Origin: Kitasatospora terrestris
GTDB lineage: Bacteria; Actinomycetota; Actinomycetes; Streptomycetales; Streptomycetaceae
Assembly: GCF_039542905.1 (NCBI RefSeq)
Contig: NZ_BAABIS010000001.1
Span: forward strand, 2,852,001 to 2,916,000
Length of the DNA stretch: 64,000 nucleotides
Reading direction: 5' to 3'
In this document: positions 29,380-37,768 of the stretch, in pieces
How positions within the stretch are numbered: position 1 is the stretch's first letter
Layout of the letters: each line of letters opens with the position of its first letter
Made by a program: the position numbers and the translations under genes
The notes under the pieces: model-generated
Seen by the model: the letters and a program-made list of their open reading frames with translations, nothing else
Database searches by the model: none
What the model was told of the DNA's origin: nothing

Positions 29380-30354
29380 TCAGACGCTGACGCCGTGCGC
29401 CGCCAGGTAGGCGACCGGGTCGATGTCCGAGCCGTAGCTCGGGGTGCTGCGGATCTCGAAGTGCAGGTGCGGGCCGGTCACGTTGCCGGTGGCACCGGAC
29501 AGGCCGATCTGCTGACCGGCGGAGACGCTCTGGCCGGCCGAGACCGAGATGGACGACAGGTGGGCGTACTGGGCGTACTTGCCGTCGGCCAGCTTGATGA
29601 TGACCTCGTTGCCGTAGGCGCCGCCGTTGCCGGCGGAGACCACGGTGCCGGCGGCGACGGCCTTCAGGCTGGTGCCGGTGGAGACCGGGAAGTCGATGCC
29701 GGTGTGGTAGCCGCTGGACCAGTTGGAGCCGGCCGCGTGCCACGCGGTGGTGTGGTGCACGGAGACCGGGGCGACGTAGCCGGAGGCGTTGGAGGACGCC
29801 GCGGCGGAGGACGCCGGGGTCGACGAGCCGGTGGCGGCCTTCGGGGTGGCCTTCTTCGCGGTCGAGGTGGTGGTCGACTGCTGGGTCTGCTTCGGCGCGG
29901 ACTGCTGCTTGGGAGCGGTCTGCTGCTTCGGCTGCTCGGCCGGGGCGGCGGCCGGAGCGGCCGCGGCGGCACCGCCGACGGTCAGCTTCTGGCCCGGGTA
30001 GATCAGGTTCGGGTTGGAGCCGATGACCGAGTGGTTGTCCTGGTAGAGCTTCTCCCAGCCGCCGTCGACGTGCTGGGCGGAAGCGATCTTGGACAGGGTG
30101 TCGCCGGCGACGACCGAGTAGTCGTGCGACGCGGCGGCGGCCGGAGCGGTGTCGGCGGCCGGGGTGGCGGCGACGGCCGGGGTCTCGGCGGCGGCGGCGG
30201 CCGGGGCGCGGTGGCCCTCGTGGGCGTGGCCGGTACCGTGCGCGCTGGCGGCGGTGACCGGGAGGCCGACCGCGGCACCGGCGACACCGGTGGCGATGGC
30301 GATGCGGACGATGGTCTTCAGGCGGGGCTTGCGGTGCTTGCCGTTCGCGGACAT
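29380..30354 (-). CDS. Secreted LysM-M23 family metallopeptidase (cell-wall hydrolase)
   Basis: A 324-residue exported peptidoglycan hydrolase. A basic N-terminus (MSANGKHRKPRLKTIVR) and hydrophobic core end at VTAASAHG as a signal peptide (about residues 1-38). A LysM domain spans about 80-128 (YSVVAGDTLSKIASAQ...NPNLIYPGQKLTV), then a Gln/Lys/Thr/Ala-rich linker, and a C-terminal LytM/M23 zinc peptidase domain with H217-T-G-I-D221 and HLHFEI. ATG 30354 has GGAGAGGAA upstream. A c-di-AMP (ydaO-type) riboswitch fills the leader, linking wall hydrolysis to c-di-AMP as in Streptomyces resuscitation-factor and NlpC/P60 genes. Confidence 0.93.
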   Translation of the reverse strand: MSANGKHRKPRLKTIVRIAIATGVAGAAVGLPVTAASAHGTGHAHEGHRAPAAAAAETPAVAATPAADTAPAAAASHDYSVVAGDTLSKIASAQHVDGGWEKLYQDNHSVIGSNPNLIYPGQKLTVGGAAAAAPAAAPAEQPKQQTAPKQQSAPKQTQQSTTTSTAKKATPKAATGSSTPASSAAASSNASGYVAPVSVHHTTAWHAAGSNWSSGYHTGIDFPVSTGTSLKAVAAGTVVSAGNGGAYGNEVIIKLADGKYAQYAHLSSISVSAGQSVSAGQQIGLSGATGNVTGPHLHFEIRSTPSYGSDIDPVAYLAAHGVSV

Positions 30355-30365
30355 GAAGAATTCCT

Positions 30366-30545
30366 CTCCGACGCCTACGAGGTGAGCTGTCGGGTTCGGA
30401 CGAGAGTTGCCCGGCCGCGCTAGGCACGGCTTCACCCCGAGCCGTCCCCGGTGTTCCGGGTACGGCGACTTACCTGTGGGTCCCCCGCTCCTGCCGAGAA
30501 CGGTTATCTGGTCGGCACCGGGCAGCGGCAGGACTAGGCGTTCCA
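30366..30545 (-). ncRNA. ydaO/yuaA-type c-di-AMP riboswitch
   Basis: The minus-strand leader of the M23 peptidase gene shows the conserved ydaO blocks in order: GCGGGGGACCCAC, CTCGGGGTGAAGCC, GAACCCGACAGCTCACCTCG and GTAGGCGTCGGAGAGG. The last is the 3' closing strand and merges into the ribosome binding site region. Boundaries are approximate, especially at the 5' side. In Streptomyces this class lowers expression of cell-wall hydrolases when c-di-AMP is high. Confidence 0.88.
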
Positions 30546-30802
30546 CCCGGTGGCCCACCCGGACGATCCGCCCGGGCTGCGGTGAAGCAAAGCCGACGCC
30601 GGGCACCCGTGGCAAGCGTCGGCCCCGCCGGGACGGAGGTCCCGACGGGGCTGACGGACCGGCAGGTCACCACCCGCGCACACGGCCCGACCGAGCGCTT
30701 ACGGGATCATGACCCTACGTACACCAACCATTAACGCAGCGGCATATTCGGCACCGTTCGGACGCGATCACTCACCCCCGGTCACCGCACGGGTGACGCT
30801 GC
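30546..30802 (-). other. Promoter side of the riboswitch-controlled gene
   Basis: No gene is visible in these 257 nt. On the minus strand a -10-like TAGGGT sits at 30712-30717 in an AT-richer patch (30710-30760), a plausible promoter about 170 nt ahead of the riboswitch. The DNA between is GC-rich with open frames that look like shadows. Confidence 0.35.
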
Positions 30803-31021
30803 TCACCCCGCGATCGAGGAGATGGCCTTGGCGAGCGAGTTCAGGAAGTCCTGGATCGGCTGCGCCGCGGTGGACTGGCTCACCATGAAGCCGAACAGGG
30901 CGGCGACGATGGCATGGCTGGTCTTCAACTGCTTGTTGCGGATGAAGATCACCATGATGATGCCGAACAGGACCAGGGCGGAGACGGAGAAGGCCACGCC
31001 GGACTCACTTCCTCGATTCAT
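30803..31021 (-). CDS. Small conserved membrane protein
   Basis: A 72-residue protein (or 64 if initiated at GTG 30997) with one certain transmembrane helix (FSVSALVLFGIIMVIFI), a short basic turn (RNKQLK) and a second hydrophobic segment (AIVAALFGFMVSQ), ending in an amphipathic helix (IQDFLNSLAKAISSIAG). The pattern of charged turn followed by ALFGF is recurrent in small streptomycete membrane proteins of unknown function. The shorter start is attractive because GAGGAAG lies about 10 nt upstream of GTG 30997, whereas ATG 31021 has no Shine-Dalgarno. Confidence 0.7.
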   Translation of the reverse strand: MNRGSESGVAFSVSALVLFGIIMVIFIRNKQLKTSHAIVAALFGFMVSQSTAAQPIQDFLNSLAKAISSIAG

Positions 31022-31358
31022 GGCGGGGGTTCGTGAGGCGGAAACCGGCCCCTACCCCCCGTGTCCCCACCAGTCCATCCGGACTCAGTGTGGTCGCTCG
31101 TGCGGACTCCGTAAAGGACTTGCCGGGCAACCGGTCGGAAGATCCTGCCATCTGAGACCGGTTTCCGCCGTCCGAGACGATAGCGGAAGGCATATGACGG
31201 GCCGTCGACGGCCGGTTGCCGTCACCGGGACGGGAGAGAAAAGGGCAGGCCGACCGCACCGGAGCGGGTACGTCCGAAGCGCCGTCAGGTTTGGCCGAAG
31301 ATCACCACCCGCTCTTGACACCGGGTCGCCCACGGGCCACGGGCCGGCCGCCGGACCG
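31022..31358. other. Intergenic region, no gene recognised
   Basis: These 337 nt between two minus-strand genes hold no supported ORF. An 8-bp inverted repeat AACCGGTC / GACCGGTT (31129-31136 and 31156-31163) is present. The region must contain the promoter for the small membrane protein; a consensus -35 TTGACA exists only on the plus strand (31315-31320). Confidence 0.35.
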
Positions 31359-32591
31359 CTACTGGCGCCAGATCAGCAGGACGGCGCGGTCGTCGTTGAC
31401 GTCCTTGGCGACGGTGTCGATCAGCCGGGTCGCCGCGCCGCCGCGGGCCGACTCGGTCTGGGCGGCCGCCGCGACCAGCCGGTCGGACTCCCCCATCAGC
31501 CGGTCCATGCCCTCGGTGAGATCGCGCCCGGGCAGCTCCACCATGCCGTCGGTGCACAGCAGCAGCAGGTCGCCCGGCCCGAGCCGGCCGCGCACGCCCT
31601 CGAACTTGGCGCCGTCGTAGACCCCGAGCAGCGGGCCCTCGGCCTCCTTGACCTCCCATCGGCCCGCCCCGGCCAGCCGGTGCATGCCCGGCAGGTGGCC
31701 GGCCGAGAGCAGCTCGTACTCGCCGGTGTCCAGGTCGAGCACCAGGTGGACGGCGGTGGCGAAGCCCTCGTCCCAGTCCTGGCGGAGCAGGTAGCCGTTG
31801 GCGGCGGGCAGGAAGTCGTGCGCGGGGAGCGAGCCGAGCAGGCCGCCGAAGGCGCCGGAGAGCAGCAGCGCCCGGGAGCCGGCGTCCATGCCCTTGCCGG
31901 AGACGTCGGCGAGCACCGCCTCCAGCACCCGGCGGCCGCTGCCGGTGCGGGTGGCGACCACGAAGTCGCCCGAGAAGGACTGGCCGCCGGCCGGGCGCAG
32001 CGCCATGTCGGCGTGCCAGCCCGCGGGCAGGTCGGGGACGCGGCTCTGCACCCGGATCCGCTCGCGCAGGTCGAAGAGCATGGTGGAGCCGCCGCGCCAG
32101 GGCACGCCGACCCGGCGGCGGAACTGGGCGACCAGGAGTCCGGCGATGCCGACCGCGCCGACCACCAGGGCGGCGCCGGGGGTGACCCCGTAGACGTACG
32201 ACTCGGGGCGTTCGCTGGCGACCTTCTCGCCGGTGTGGATCAGCGACTCGGCGATCAGCCCGAACGCGGCGGCCGCGTAGAGCAGCACCAGGGTGCCGGG
32301 GCGCAGCAGCAGGGCTCCGGCCAGGACCGGCAGCACCAGGGCGGTGGGCGGGCACCAGTCCGGGAAGAGCACGTTGGCCAGGACCAGCAGCGGGACGGCG
32401 AGGGCCAGCGCGGTGAAGGCGAGCCAGTCGGCGCCGTCGCCGCGGAAGTAGTCCACGCCGGTCCGGCGCAGGCGGACACGGACCCGGTAGAGCTTCGCGC
32501 GCCACCGGGCCGTCACGGGCTCCCGCGCCGCTCTGCCGGCCGGGCCCGTCGCAGTCGTCCGGGGCGTGTCGCCCTGCGTGCTGCCGGCCAT
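31359..32591 (-). CDS. Membrane-bound PP2C/SpoIIE-type serine phosphatase
   Basis: A 410-residue protein with a cytoplasmic N-terminus, four hydrophobic helices (about residues 50-160) and a C-terminal PPM/SpoIIE phosphatase domain (about 185-408). Metal-binding and catalytic motifs are visible: SGDFVVA, ADVSGKGMDA, TAVHLVLDLDTGEYELLSAGH, LLLLCTDGMVE and NDDRAVLLIW. Such enzymes in streptomycetes dephosphorylate anti-sigma-factor antagonists or other regulators; the partner is not encoded nearby. The ATG at 32591 (MAGSTQGDTPR) is preferred, with AAGG 9 nt upstream. It is divergent from the Eis-like gene. Confidence 0.9.
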   Translation of the reverse strand: MAGSTQGDTPRTTATGPAGRAAREPVTARWRAKLYRVRVRLRRTGVDYFRGDGADWLAFTALALAVPLLVLANVLFPDWCPPTALVLPVLAGALLLRPGTLVLLYAAAAFGLIAESLIHTGEKVASERPESYVYGVTPGAALVVGAVGIAGLLVAQFRRRVGVPWRGGSTMLFDLRERIRVQSRVPDLPAGWHADMALRPAGGQSFSGDFVVATRTGSGRRVLEAVLADVSGKGMDAGSRALLLSGAFGGLLGSLPAHDFLPAANGYLLRQDWDEGFATAVHLVLDLDTGEYELLSAGHLPGMHRLAGAGRWEVKEAEGPLLGVYDGAKFEGVRGRLGPGDLLLLCTDGMVELPGRDLTEGMDRLMGESDRLVAAAAQTESARGGAATRLIDTVAKDVNDDRAVLLIWRQ

Positions 32592-32716
32592 GGGGTCCGA
32601 CCTTATCCACCGGGGCGGGTGCCGTCGACGGGGTGGGCGGGGTCGGCGGCGATGTTCCGGGAGCTGTTCAGCGGGTTTCAGCCGACTGAGGGGGGTTCTG
32701 GTGATAGCTGTGGCGT

Positions 32717-33970
32717 ATGACATCTCACCACCCCGACCTGTCCGTGCGCCCGCTCGCCGCCGAGGAGTGGGACGGCTGGTTCCGTGTGCTGGAGCTGGCC
32801 TTCGGCGGTTCCGAGGAGGAGCCGCAGCAGCGGGAGCTGTGGCGCGAACTGACCGAGGTCGACCGCGCGCTGGTGGTCTGCGACGGCGACCGGCCGGTCG
32901 GCGGTTGCAGTGCGTACAGCTTCCGGATGGCGGTGCCGGGCGGCGCGGTGCTGCCGGTCGCCGGCGTGACCATGGTGGGGGTGCTGCCCACCCACCGCCG
33001 GCGCGGGGCGCTGACCGCGCTGATGCGGCGCCAGCTGGACGACGTCCGGGGCCGGGGCGAGGCGCTGGCGGTGCTGACCGCGTCCGAGCCGCCGATCTAC
33101 GGCCGGTTCGGGTACGGGCACGCCACCAGCCGGCTCGGCTTCACCCTGCCGCGCGGCCGGGTGGCGGTGCACCAGCCGGCCGGCCCCGAGGTGCGGCTGC
33201 GGCTGGCCGACCCGCGCGAGGCGCTGCCCGCGTGCGAGGAGCTGTACGCCGGCCTGGTGCCGCTGCGGCCCGGCATGCTGGAGCGGCGGCCCGGCTGGGA
33301 GGCGCTCGCGGTGCTGGACGCGCCGGGCGGGCGCGGCGGCCACTCGCCGCAGATGTGCGTGCTGGCCGAGGACCCGGCGGGCGGCCGGCTGCTGGGGTAC
33401 GCCCGCTACGCGATCCGCCCGGATTCCGACGACGCCGGTCCGGCCGGGGTGGTCCGGGTGGACGACGTGGAGGCGACGCACCCGGCGGTGTACGCCCGGC
33501 TCTGGGCCTACCTGCTGGACCTGGACCTCACCTCCACGGTGACCGTCCGCACCCGACCGGTGGACGACCCGCTGGTGCACCTGGTCTCCGACCCGCGCCG
33601 GATCGTGCCCAAGCAGCGCGACGGCCTGTTCGTGCGGCTGGTGGAGGTGGCCGCGGCGCTGGAGCAGCGCGGCTACGCGACGCCGCTGGACGTGGTGCTG
33701 GAGGTGACCGACGGCTTCTGCCCGTGGAACGCCGGCCGTTGGCGGCTGAGCAGCGCGGGTCCGGGTGCCGGGGCGAGCTGCGTGTGGACCGATTCGGCGG
33801 CCGATCTGCGGCTGGACGTCCGCGAGTTGGGGGCCGCCTACCTGGGCGGGAGCACGCTCGCGGCGCTGGCCCGGGCGGGTCTGGTGGAGGAGGTGCGCGA
33901 GGGGGCGCTGGCGGAGGCGTCGCGGGCCTTCGCCTCGGACGTGGCGCCCTGGCTGCCGCACGGGTTCTGA
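32717..33970 (+). CDS. Eis-like GNAT N-acetyltransferase
   Basis: A 417-residue acetyltransferase of the enhanced-intracellular-survival family: N-terminal GNAT domain with the acetyl-CoA pyrophosphate loop VGVLPTHRRRGALTALM, a second GNAT-like domain, and an SCP2-like C-terminal domain ending APWLPHGF, where the terminal carboxylate is catalytic in the family. Members acetylate amines on aminoglycosides, peptides or proteins; the substrate here is unknown. ATG 32717, weak Shine-Dalgarno. It is monocistronic between a divergent phosphatase and convergent rpiB. Confidence 0.88.
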   Translation: MTSHHPDLSVRPLAAEEWDGWFRVLELAFGGSEEEPQQRELWRELTEVDRALVVCDGDRPVGGCSAYSFRMAVPGGAVLPVAGVTMVGVLPTHRRRGALTALMRRQLDDVRGRGEALAVLTASEPPIYGRFGYGHATSRLGFTLPRGRVAVHQPAGPEVRLRLADPREALPACEELYAGLVPLRPGMLERRPGWEALAVLDAPGGRGGHSPQMCVLAEDPAGGRLLGYARYAIRPDSDDAGPAGVVRVDDVEATHPAVYARLWAYLLDLDLTSTVTVRTRPVDDPLVHLVSDPRRIVPKQRDGLFVRLVEVAAALEQRGYATPLDVVLEVTDGFCPWNAGRWRLSSAGPGAGASCVWTDSAADLRLDVRELGAAYLGGSTLAALARAGLVEEVREGALAEASRAFASDVAPWLPHGF

Positions 33971-34021
33971 GCCGGGCTCGACTCCCGTGCGGCAGCGGGT
34001 GGTTGGAGGGGCGGTGCGGGA

Positions 34022-34507
34022 TCAGCCCTGCGGGTGGTGGGCCGGGATCGGCGGGAGCTCGCCGGTGGTCTCGTACTCGGAGAGCATCTCGATCCGGCGG
34101 GTGTGCCGCGGCTCGCCGCTGTACGGGGTGTTGAGGAAGATCTCGACGAACTTGGTGGCCTCCTCGACGGTGTGCATCCGGCCGCCGATCGAGATCACGT
34201 TGGCGTTGTTGTGCTCCCGGCCGAGCGAGGCGGTCTGCTCGCTCCACGCCAGGGCGGCACGGACGCCCTTCACCTTGTTCGCCGCGATCGCCTCGCCGTT
34301 GCCGGAGCCGCCGATCACGATGCCCAGGGCCTCGGGGTCGGCGGCCGTCCGCTCGGCGGCGCGGAGGCAGAACGGCGGGTAGTCGTCCTCGGCGTCGTAG
34401 ATGTGCGGGCCGCAGTCGACCGGCTCGTGACCGGCGCCCTTCAGCCACTCGGCGAGGTGGTTCTTCAGTTCGTATCCGGCATGGTCGGAGCCCAGGTAGA
34501 CGCGCAT
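34022..34507 (-). CDS. rpiB: Ribose-5-phosphate isomerase B
   Basis: A 161-residue RpiB/LacAB-type sugar-phosphate isomerase interconverting ribose-5-P and ribulose-5-P. Diagnostic segments are MRVYLGSDHAGYELKNHL, GIVIGGSGNGEAIAANKVKGVRAAL, REHNNANVISIGGR and EIFLNTPYSGEPRHTRRI. The ATG at 34507 gives the family-standard N-terminus. Convergent with the Eis-like gene (51-nt gap), followed upstream by bioY in the same direction. Confidence 0.96.
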   Translation of the reverse strand: MRVYLGSDHAGYELKNHLAEWLKGAGHEPVDCGPHIYDAEDDYPPFCLRAAERTAADPEALGIVIGGSGNGEAIAANKVKGVRAALAWSEQTASLGREHNNANVISIGGRMHTVEEATKFVEIFLNTPYSGEPRHTRRIEMLSEYETTGELPPIPAHHPQG

Positions 34508-34617
34508 GCGACGAGTATCGCAGGCGGCAGTGCCGACGGGGCCGCGGGAACCGCGCGCGGCACGACGGTGGGACATCCACCGTGCCACTTCGCGCAGTTC
34601 GCCGCGGCCCGGCCGGG

Positions 34618-35217
34618 TCAGCGCCGCGCGGCGAGCTTCCAGACGCCGGGCAGCAGGGCCGTCGCCACGGCCACCTTGAGCGCGTCGCCGACCAGGTACG
34701 GGTACAGGCCGAGGTCGGCCGCCTTGGCGAGCGGGACGTGCAGGGCGACGGCCAGGTAGGGGACGCCGACCGCGTAGATCGCCAGGTTGCCGAGCACCAT
34801 CGCGGCGGCCGTCCGCAGCGGGCTGCGGTCCGCACCGCGGCGGGCGAGCGCGCCGGTGAGGCCGGCGGCGAGGACGAAGCCGATCACGTAGCCGAGGCTC
34901 GGCATCGCCCAGCCCGAGCTCGCCCCGGCGAACCACGGCAGGCCCGCCATGCCGGCCAGCAGGTAGAGGCCGAGCGCGGCGACGCCGCGGCGGGCGCCGA
35001 GCGCGGTGCCGACCAGCAGCGCCGCGAAGGTCTGGCCGGTGACCGGCACCGGCGAGCCGGGGACCGGCACGGAGAGCTGGGCGGCCAGGCCGGTCAGCGC
35101 GGCGCCGCCGACCACCAGGGCCAGGTCGCGGGCCTGGGCGCCGTACCGGGTCGCGGCGCGCGGCAGCAGGTCGGCGAGGACGGGGACGGGTGCGGCGGTG
35201 GGCACGGCGGTGGCCAT
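34618..35217 (-). CDS. bioY: BioY-type biotin transporter substrate-binding component
   Basis: A 199-residue membrane protein with about six helices, S component of an ECF-type biotin importer or a stand-alone carrier. Signature segments are PVPVTGQTFAALLVGTALGARRG, YLLAGMAGLPWFAGASSG and GYVIGFVLAA. ATG 35217 is preceded by GGAGGAG; no bioM/bioN energising genes are adjacent, so it must use a distant or shared ECF module or act alone. An inverted repeat abuts its ribosome binding site. Confidence 0.93.
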   Translation of the reverse strand: MATAVPTAAPVPVLADLLPRAATRYGAQARDLALVVGGAALTGLAAQLSVPVPGSPVPVTGQTFAALLVGTALGARRGVAALGLYLLAGMAGLPWFAGASSGWAMPSLGYVIGFVLAAGLTGALARRGADRSPLRTAAAMVLGNLAIYAVGVPYLAVALHVPLAKAADLGLYPYLVGDALKVAVATALLPGVWKLAARR

Positions 35218-35229
35218 CGGGACTCCTCC

Positions 35230-35264
35230 GGTTCGGTGCGGTCGGAAACGATCACCACCGAACC
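35230..35264 (-). promoter_or_regulatory. Inverted repeat in the bioY leader
   Basis: The 9-bp arms GGTTCGGTG and CACCGAACC are separated by 17 nt and lie directly against the bioY Shine-Dalgarno. Either an operator (arm-and-spacer size resembles biotin-repressor sites, but the sequence differs) or an mRNA hairpin masking translation initiation. Confidence 0.45.
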
Positions 35265-35475
35265 TATGCACCGCCCGGCCCGGGGCCGAGGTCGTCCGTG
35301 ACAAAACGTCACGCCCCCGGCTTGTCGGATCCGCACTGTGACGAAGAGCTCACGTAGGGAGTCCGTCACGCGGAGTGATCGGACGGTCCGGATGGCGGGC
35401 CTTCCTGGCATGTCCACCGGAGCTACCGAATAGTGGACGGGAATCTCCCCTATCCGAACAGTCTGGACCCCCCGC

Positions 35476-36879
35476 ATGACGTCCCTCCCCCCGGCACCCA
35501 CCCGGCAGCCGTCCGGCGCCACCGCGGCCACCGCGGCCACCGCGGCCGACGGCAAGCTGGCCCACGGCCTCAAGCCGCGCCACCTGTCGATGATCGCGCT
35601 CGGCGGCGTGATCGGCGCCGGGCTCTTCGTCGGCTCCGGCGCGGGCATCGCCGCCGCCGGACCGTCCATCGTGCTCGCCTTCGCGCTCTCCGGCGTGCTG
35701 GTGATGCTGGTGATGCGGATGCTGGGCGAGATGTCCGCCGCCCGGCCGGCCAGCGGCTCCTTCTCGGTGCACGCCGAGCGCGAGATCGGCCCGTGGGCCG
35801 GACTCACCGTGGGCTGGCTGTTCTGGACCCTGCTCTGCGTCGGCGTCGCCGCCGAGGCGATCGGCGCCGCCGGGATCATGGCCGGCTGGCTGCCGGGCGT
35901 GCCGTCCTGGGTCTGGGTCGCGATCTTCATGAGCTTCTTCTGCGCCACCAACCTGGCGGCGGTGAAGAACTTCGGCGAGTTCGAGTTCTGGTTCGCCGCG
36001 GTCAAGGTCACCGCGATCACCGCGTTCCTGGTGATCGGTGTCCTCGCCGTCACCGGCGTGCTGCCCGGCACCGACTCCCCCGGCACCGCCAACCTCACCG
36101 GCGACGGCGGCTTCTTCCCGCACGGCTCCTCCGGCCTGGTCACCGGCCTGCTCGCCTCCGTCTTCGCGTACGGCGGCCTGGAGACCGTCACCATCGCCGC
36201 CGCCGAGTCCGAGGACCCGCGCCGCAGCGTCGCCGGCGCCGTGCGCACCGCGATGTGGCGGATCGCCCTCTTCTACGTCGGCTCGATGGCGGTCATCGTC
36301 ACCCTGGTGCCGTGGAACGACCCGTCGGTCGTCAAGCCCGGCCCGTACGTCGCCGTGCTGGACACCCTCGGCATCCCGGGCGCCGCGCAGGTGATGAACG
36401 TGGTGGTGCTGATCGCGCTGCTCTCCGCGATGAACGCCAACATCTACGGCTCCTCGCGGATGGCGTACTCGCTGGTCGCCCGCGGCCAGGGGCCGAAGGC
36501 GCTCGGCAAGGTCGGCGGCGGGGTGCCGCGGCGCGCGGTGCTCGCCTCCTCGGCGTTCGGCTTCGCGGCGGTGCTGTTCAGCTACTGGTGGCCGACCACG
36601 GTCTTCACCTGGCTGCTCAACATGGTCGGCGCGGCGGTGCTGGTGGTGTGGGCGTTCATCGCGGTGGCGCAGCTGCGGATGCGGCGGCGCCTCGAACGCG
36701 AGGCCCCCGAGAAGCTGACCGTCCGGATGTGGGCCTTCCCGTACCTCACCTGGGCCGCGCTGGCCGGCATCGTGGCGGTGCTGGTGCTGATGACCCTCGA
36801 CGCCGACAACCGGATCCAGCTGTACTTCACCCTCGGCCTGACGGCCCTGCTGGCCCTCGTCGGCAAGCTCCGCCGCTAG
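35476..36879 (+). CDS. Amino-acid permease (APC superfamily, AAT/GabP-like)
   Basis: A 467-residue permease with about twelve transmembrane helices. The first helix region KPRHLSMIALGGVIGAGLFVGSGAGIAAAGPS is the AAT-family signature, followed by GEMSAARPASGSFSVHAEREIGPWAG and the FAYGGLETVTIAAAESEDPRRSV motif. The closest general class is the GABA/aromatic amino-acid permease group; the exact substrate cannot be read. ATG 35476. Monocistronic, with a strong terminator 10 nt downstream and a 258-nt divergent interval shared with bioY. Confidence 0.92.
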   Translation: MTSLPPAPTRQPSGATAATAATAADGKLAHGLKPRHLSMIALGGVIGAGLFVGSGAGIAAAGPSIVLAFALSGVLVMLVMRMLGEMSAARPASGSFSVHAEREIGPWAGLTVGWLFWTLLCVGVAAEAIGAAGIMAGWLPGVPSWVWVAIFMSFFCATNLAAVKNFGEFEFWFAAVKVTAITAFLVIGVLAVTGVLPGTDSPGTANLTGDGGFFPHGSSGLVTGLLASVFAYGGLETVTIAAAESEDPRRSVAGAVRTAMWRIALFYVGSMAVIVTLVPWNDPSVVKPGPYVAVLDTLGIPGAAQVMNVVVLIALLSAMNANIYGSSRMAYSLVARGQGPKALGKVGGGVPRRAVLASSAFGFAAVLFSYWWPTTVFTWLLNMVGAAVLVVWAFIAVAQLRMRRRLEREAPEKLTVRMWAFPYLTWAALAGIVAVLVLMTLDADNRIQLYFTLGLTALLALVGKLRR

Positions 36880-36888
36880 CGGACCACG

Positions 36889-36927
36889 GAAGGGGCGCGA
36901 GGAACCGGAGGTTCCTCGCGCCCCTTC
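36889..36927 (+). terminator. Terminator between permease and DsbA-like gene
   Basis: A perfect 18-bp stem GAAGGGGCGCGAGGAACC / GGTTCCTCGCGCCCCTTC with a GGA loop between convergent genes. Its core recurs in the hairpin after pepN. Confidence 0.9.
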
Positions 36928-36948
36928 GTGCGTGCGGTGCGTTTGTGG

Positions 36949-37584
36949 TTACTCGAAGGACGGGCCCTTGGTGCGGGTCCGCTTGATCTCGTAGAAGCCC
37001 GGGGTGGACGCGACCAGGACGGTGCCGTCCCAGAGGCGGGCGGCGGCCTCGCCGCGCGGGGTGGGGGTGACGACCGGGCCGAAGAAGGCGACGCGGTCGC
37101 CTTCCGGGCCGTCGACGGCGATCACCGGGGTGCCGACGTCCTCGCCGACCAGGGTGATGCCCTCCTTGTGCGAGGCCCGCAGCGCCTCGTCGTAGGCGTC
37201 GGTGTCGGCGGCGTCGGCCAGCTCGGCCTCCAGGCCGGCCGCCTCCAGCGCGGCGACGATGGTCTCCCGGTTGTTCGGCAGGCCCTGGTTGTGGAAGCGG
37301 GTGCCGAGCTCGGTGTAGAGCGGGCCGAGCACCTTGTCCCCGTGCGCCTGCGCGGCGGCGATCAGCACCCGGACGGGGCCCCAGCCGGCCGCGAGCAGCT
37401 CCTTGTAACGCTCCGGCAGGTCCTCGCGGCCCTCGTTGAGCACCGACAGGCTCATCACGTGCCACTTGGTGTCGACGGGGCGCAGCTGCTCGACCTCGAG
37501 CATCCAGCGCGAGGTCATCCAGGCCCAGGGGCAGATCGGGTCGAACCAGAAGTCGGCGATCTTACGGGAGTCTGCAGTCGTCAC
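36949..37584 (-). CDS. DsbA-family oxidoreductase (mycothiol-dependent nitroreductase-like)
   Basis: A 211-residue thioredoxin-fold protein of the actinobacterial DsbA-like group that includes the mycothiol-dependent reductase Rv2466c. It has no signal peptide, so it is cytoplasmic. The active site region reads DFWFDPICPWAWMTSRW: the first cysteine is present but the resolving cysteine of a CxxC is alanine, giving a monothiol CPWA centre. The cis-Pro loop GTPVIAV and the C-terminal FFGPVVTPTPRGE are conserved. GTG 37584 has AAGGACG upstream. Divergent from pepN. Confidence 0.85.
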   Translation of the reverse strand: MTTADSRKIADFWFDPICPWAWMTSRWMLEVEQLRPVDTKWHVMSLSVLNEGREDLPERYKELLAAGWGPVRVLIAAAQAHGDKVLGPLYTELGTRFHNQGLPNNRETIVAALEAAGLEAELADAADTDAYDEALRASHKEGITLVGEDVGTPVIAVDGPEGDRVAFFGPVVTPTPRGEAAARLWDGTVLVASTPGFYEIKRTRTKGPSFE

Positions 37585-37768
37585 GGACGGCGTCCTTCGG
37601 TCGGTGGTGTCACGGTCGGGGGCGCTTCCCCTCGGGTCTGCAACCGAACGCGCCGCCCGATGATTCCGGACAGTGCAATTACACCGTGGACGGGGCGTGA
37701 AAGGATGCCCCCGAAAGAGTTCCAGCAGAGCTCTCAGTACCAGGGGATCCGTACAAAGGAGTACCGCC

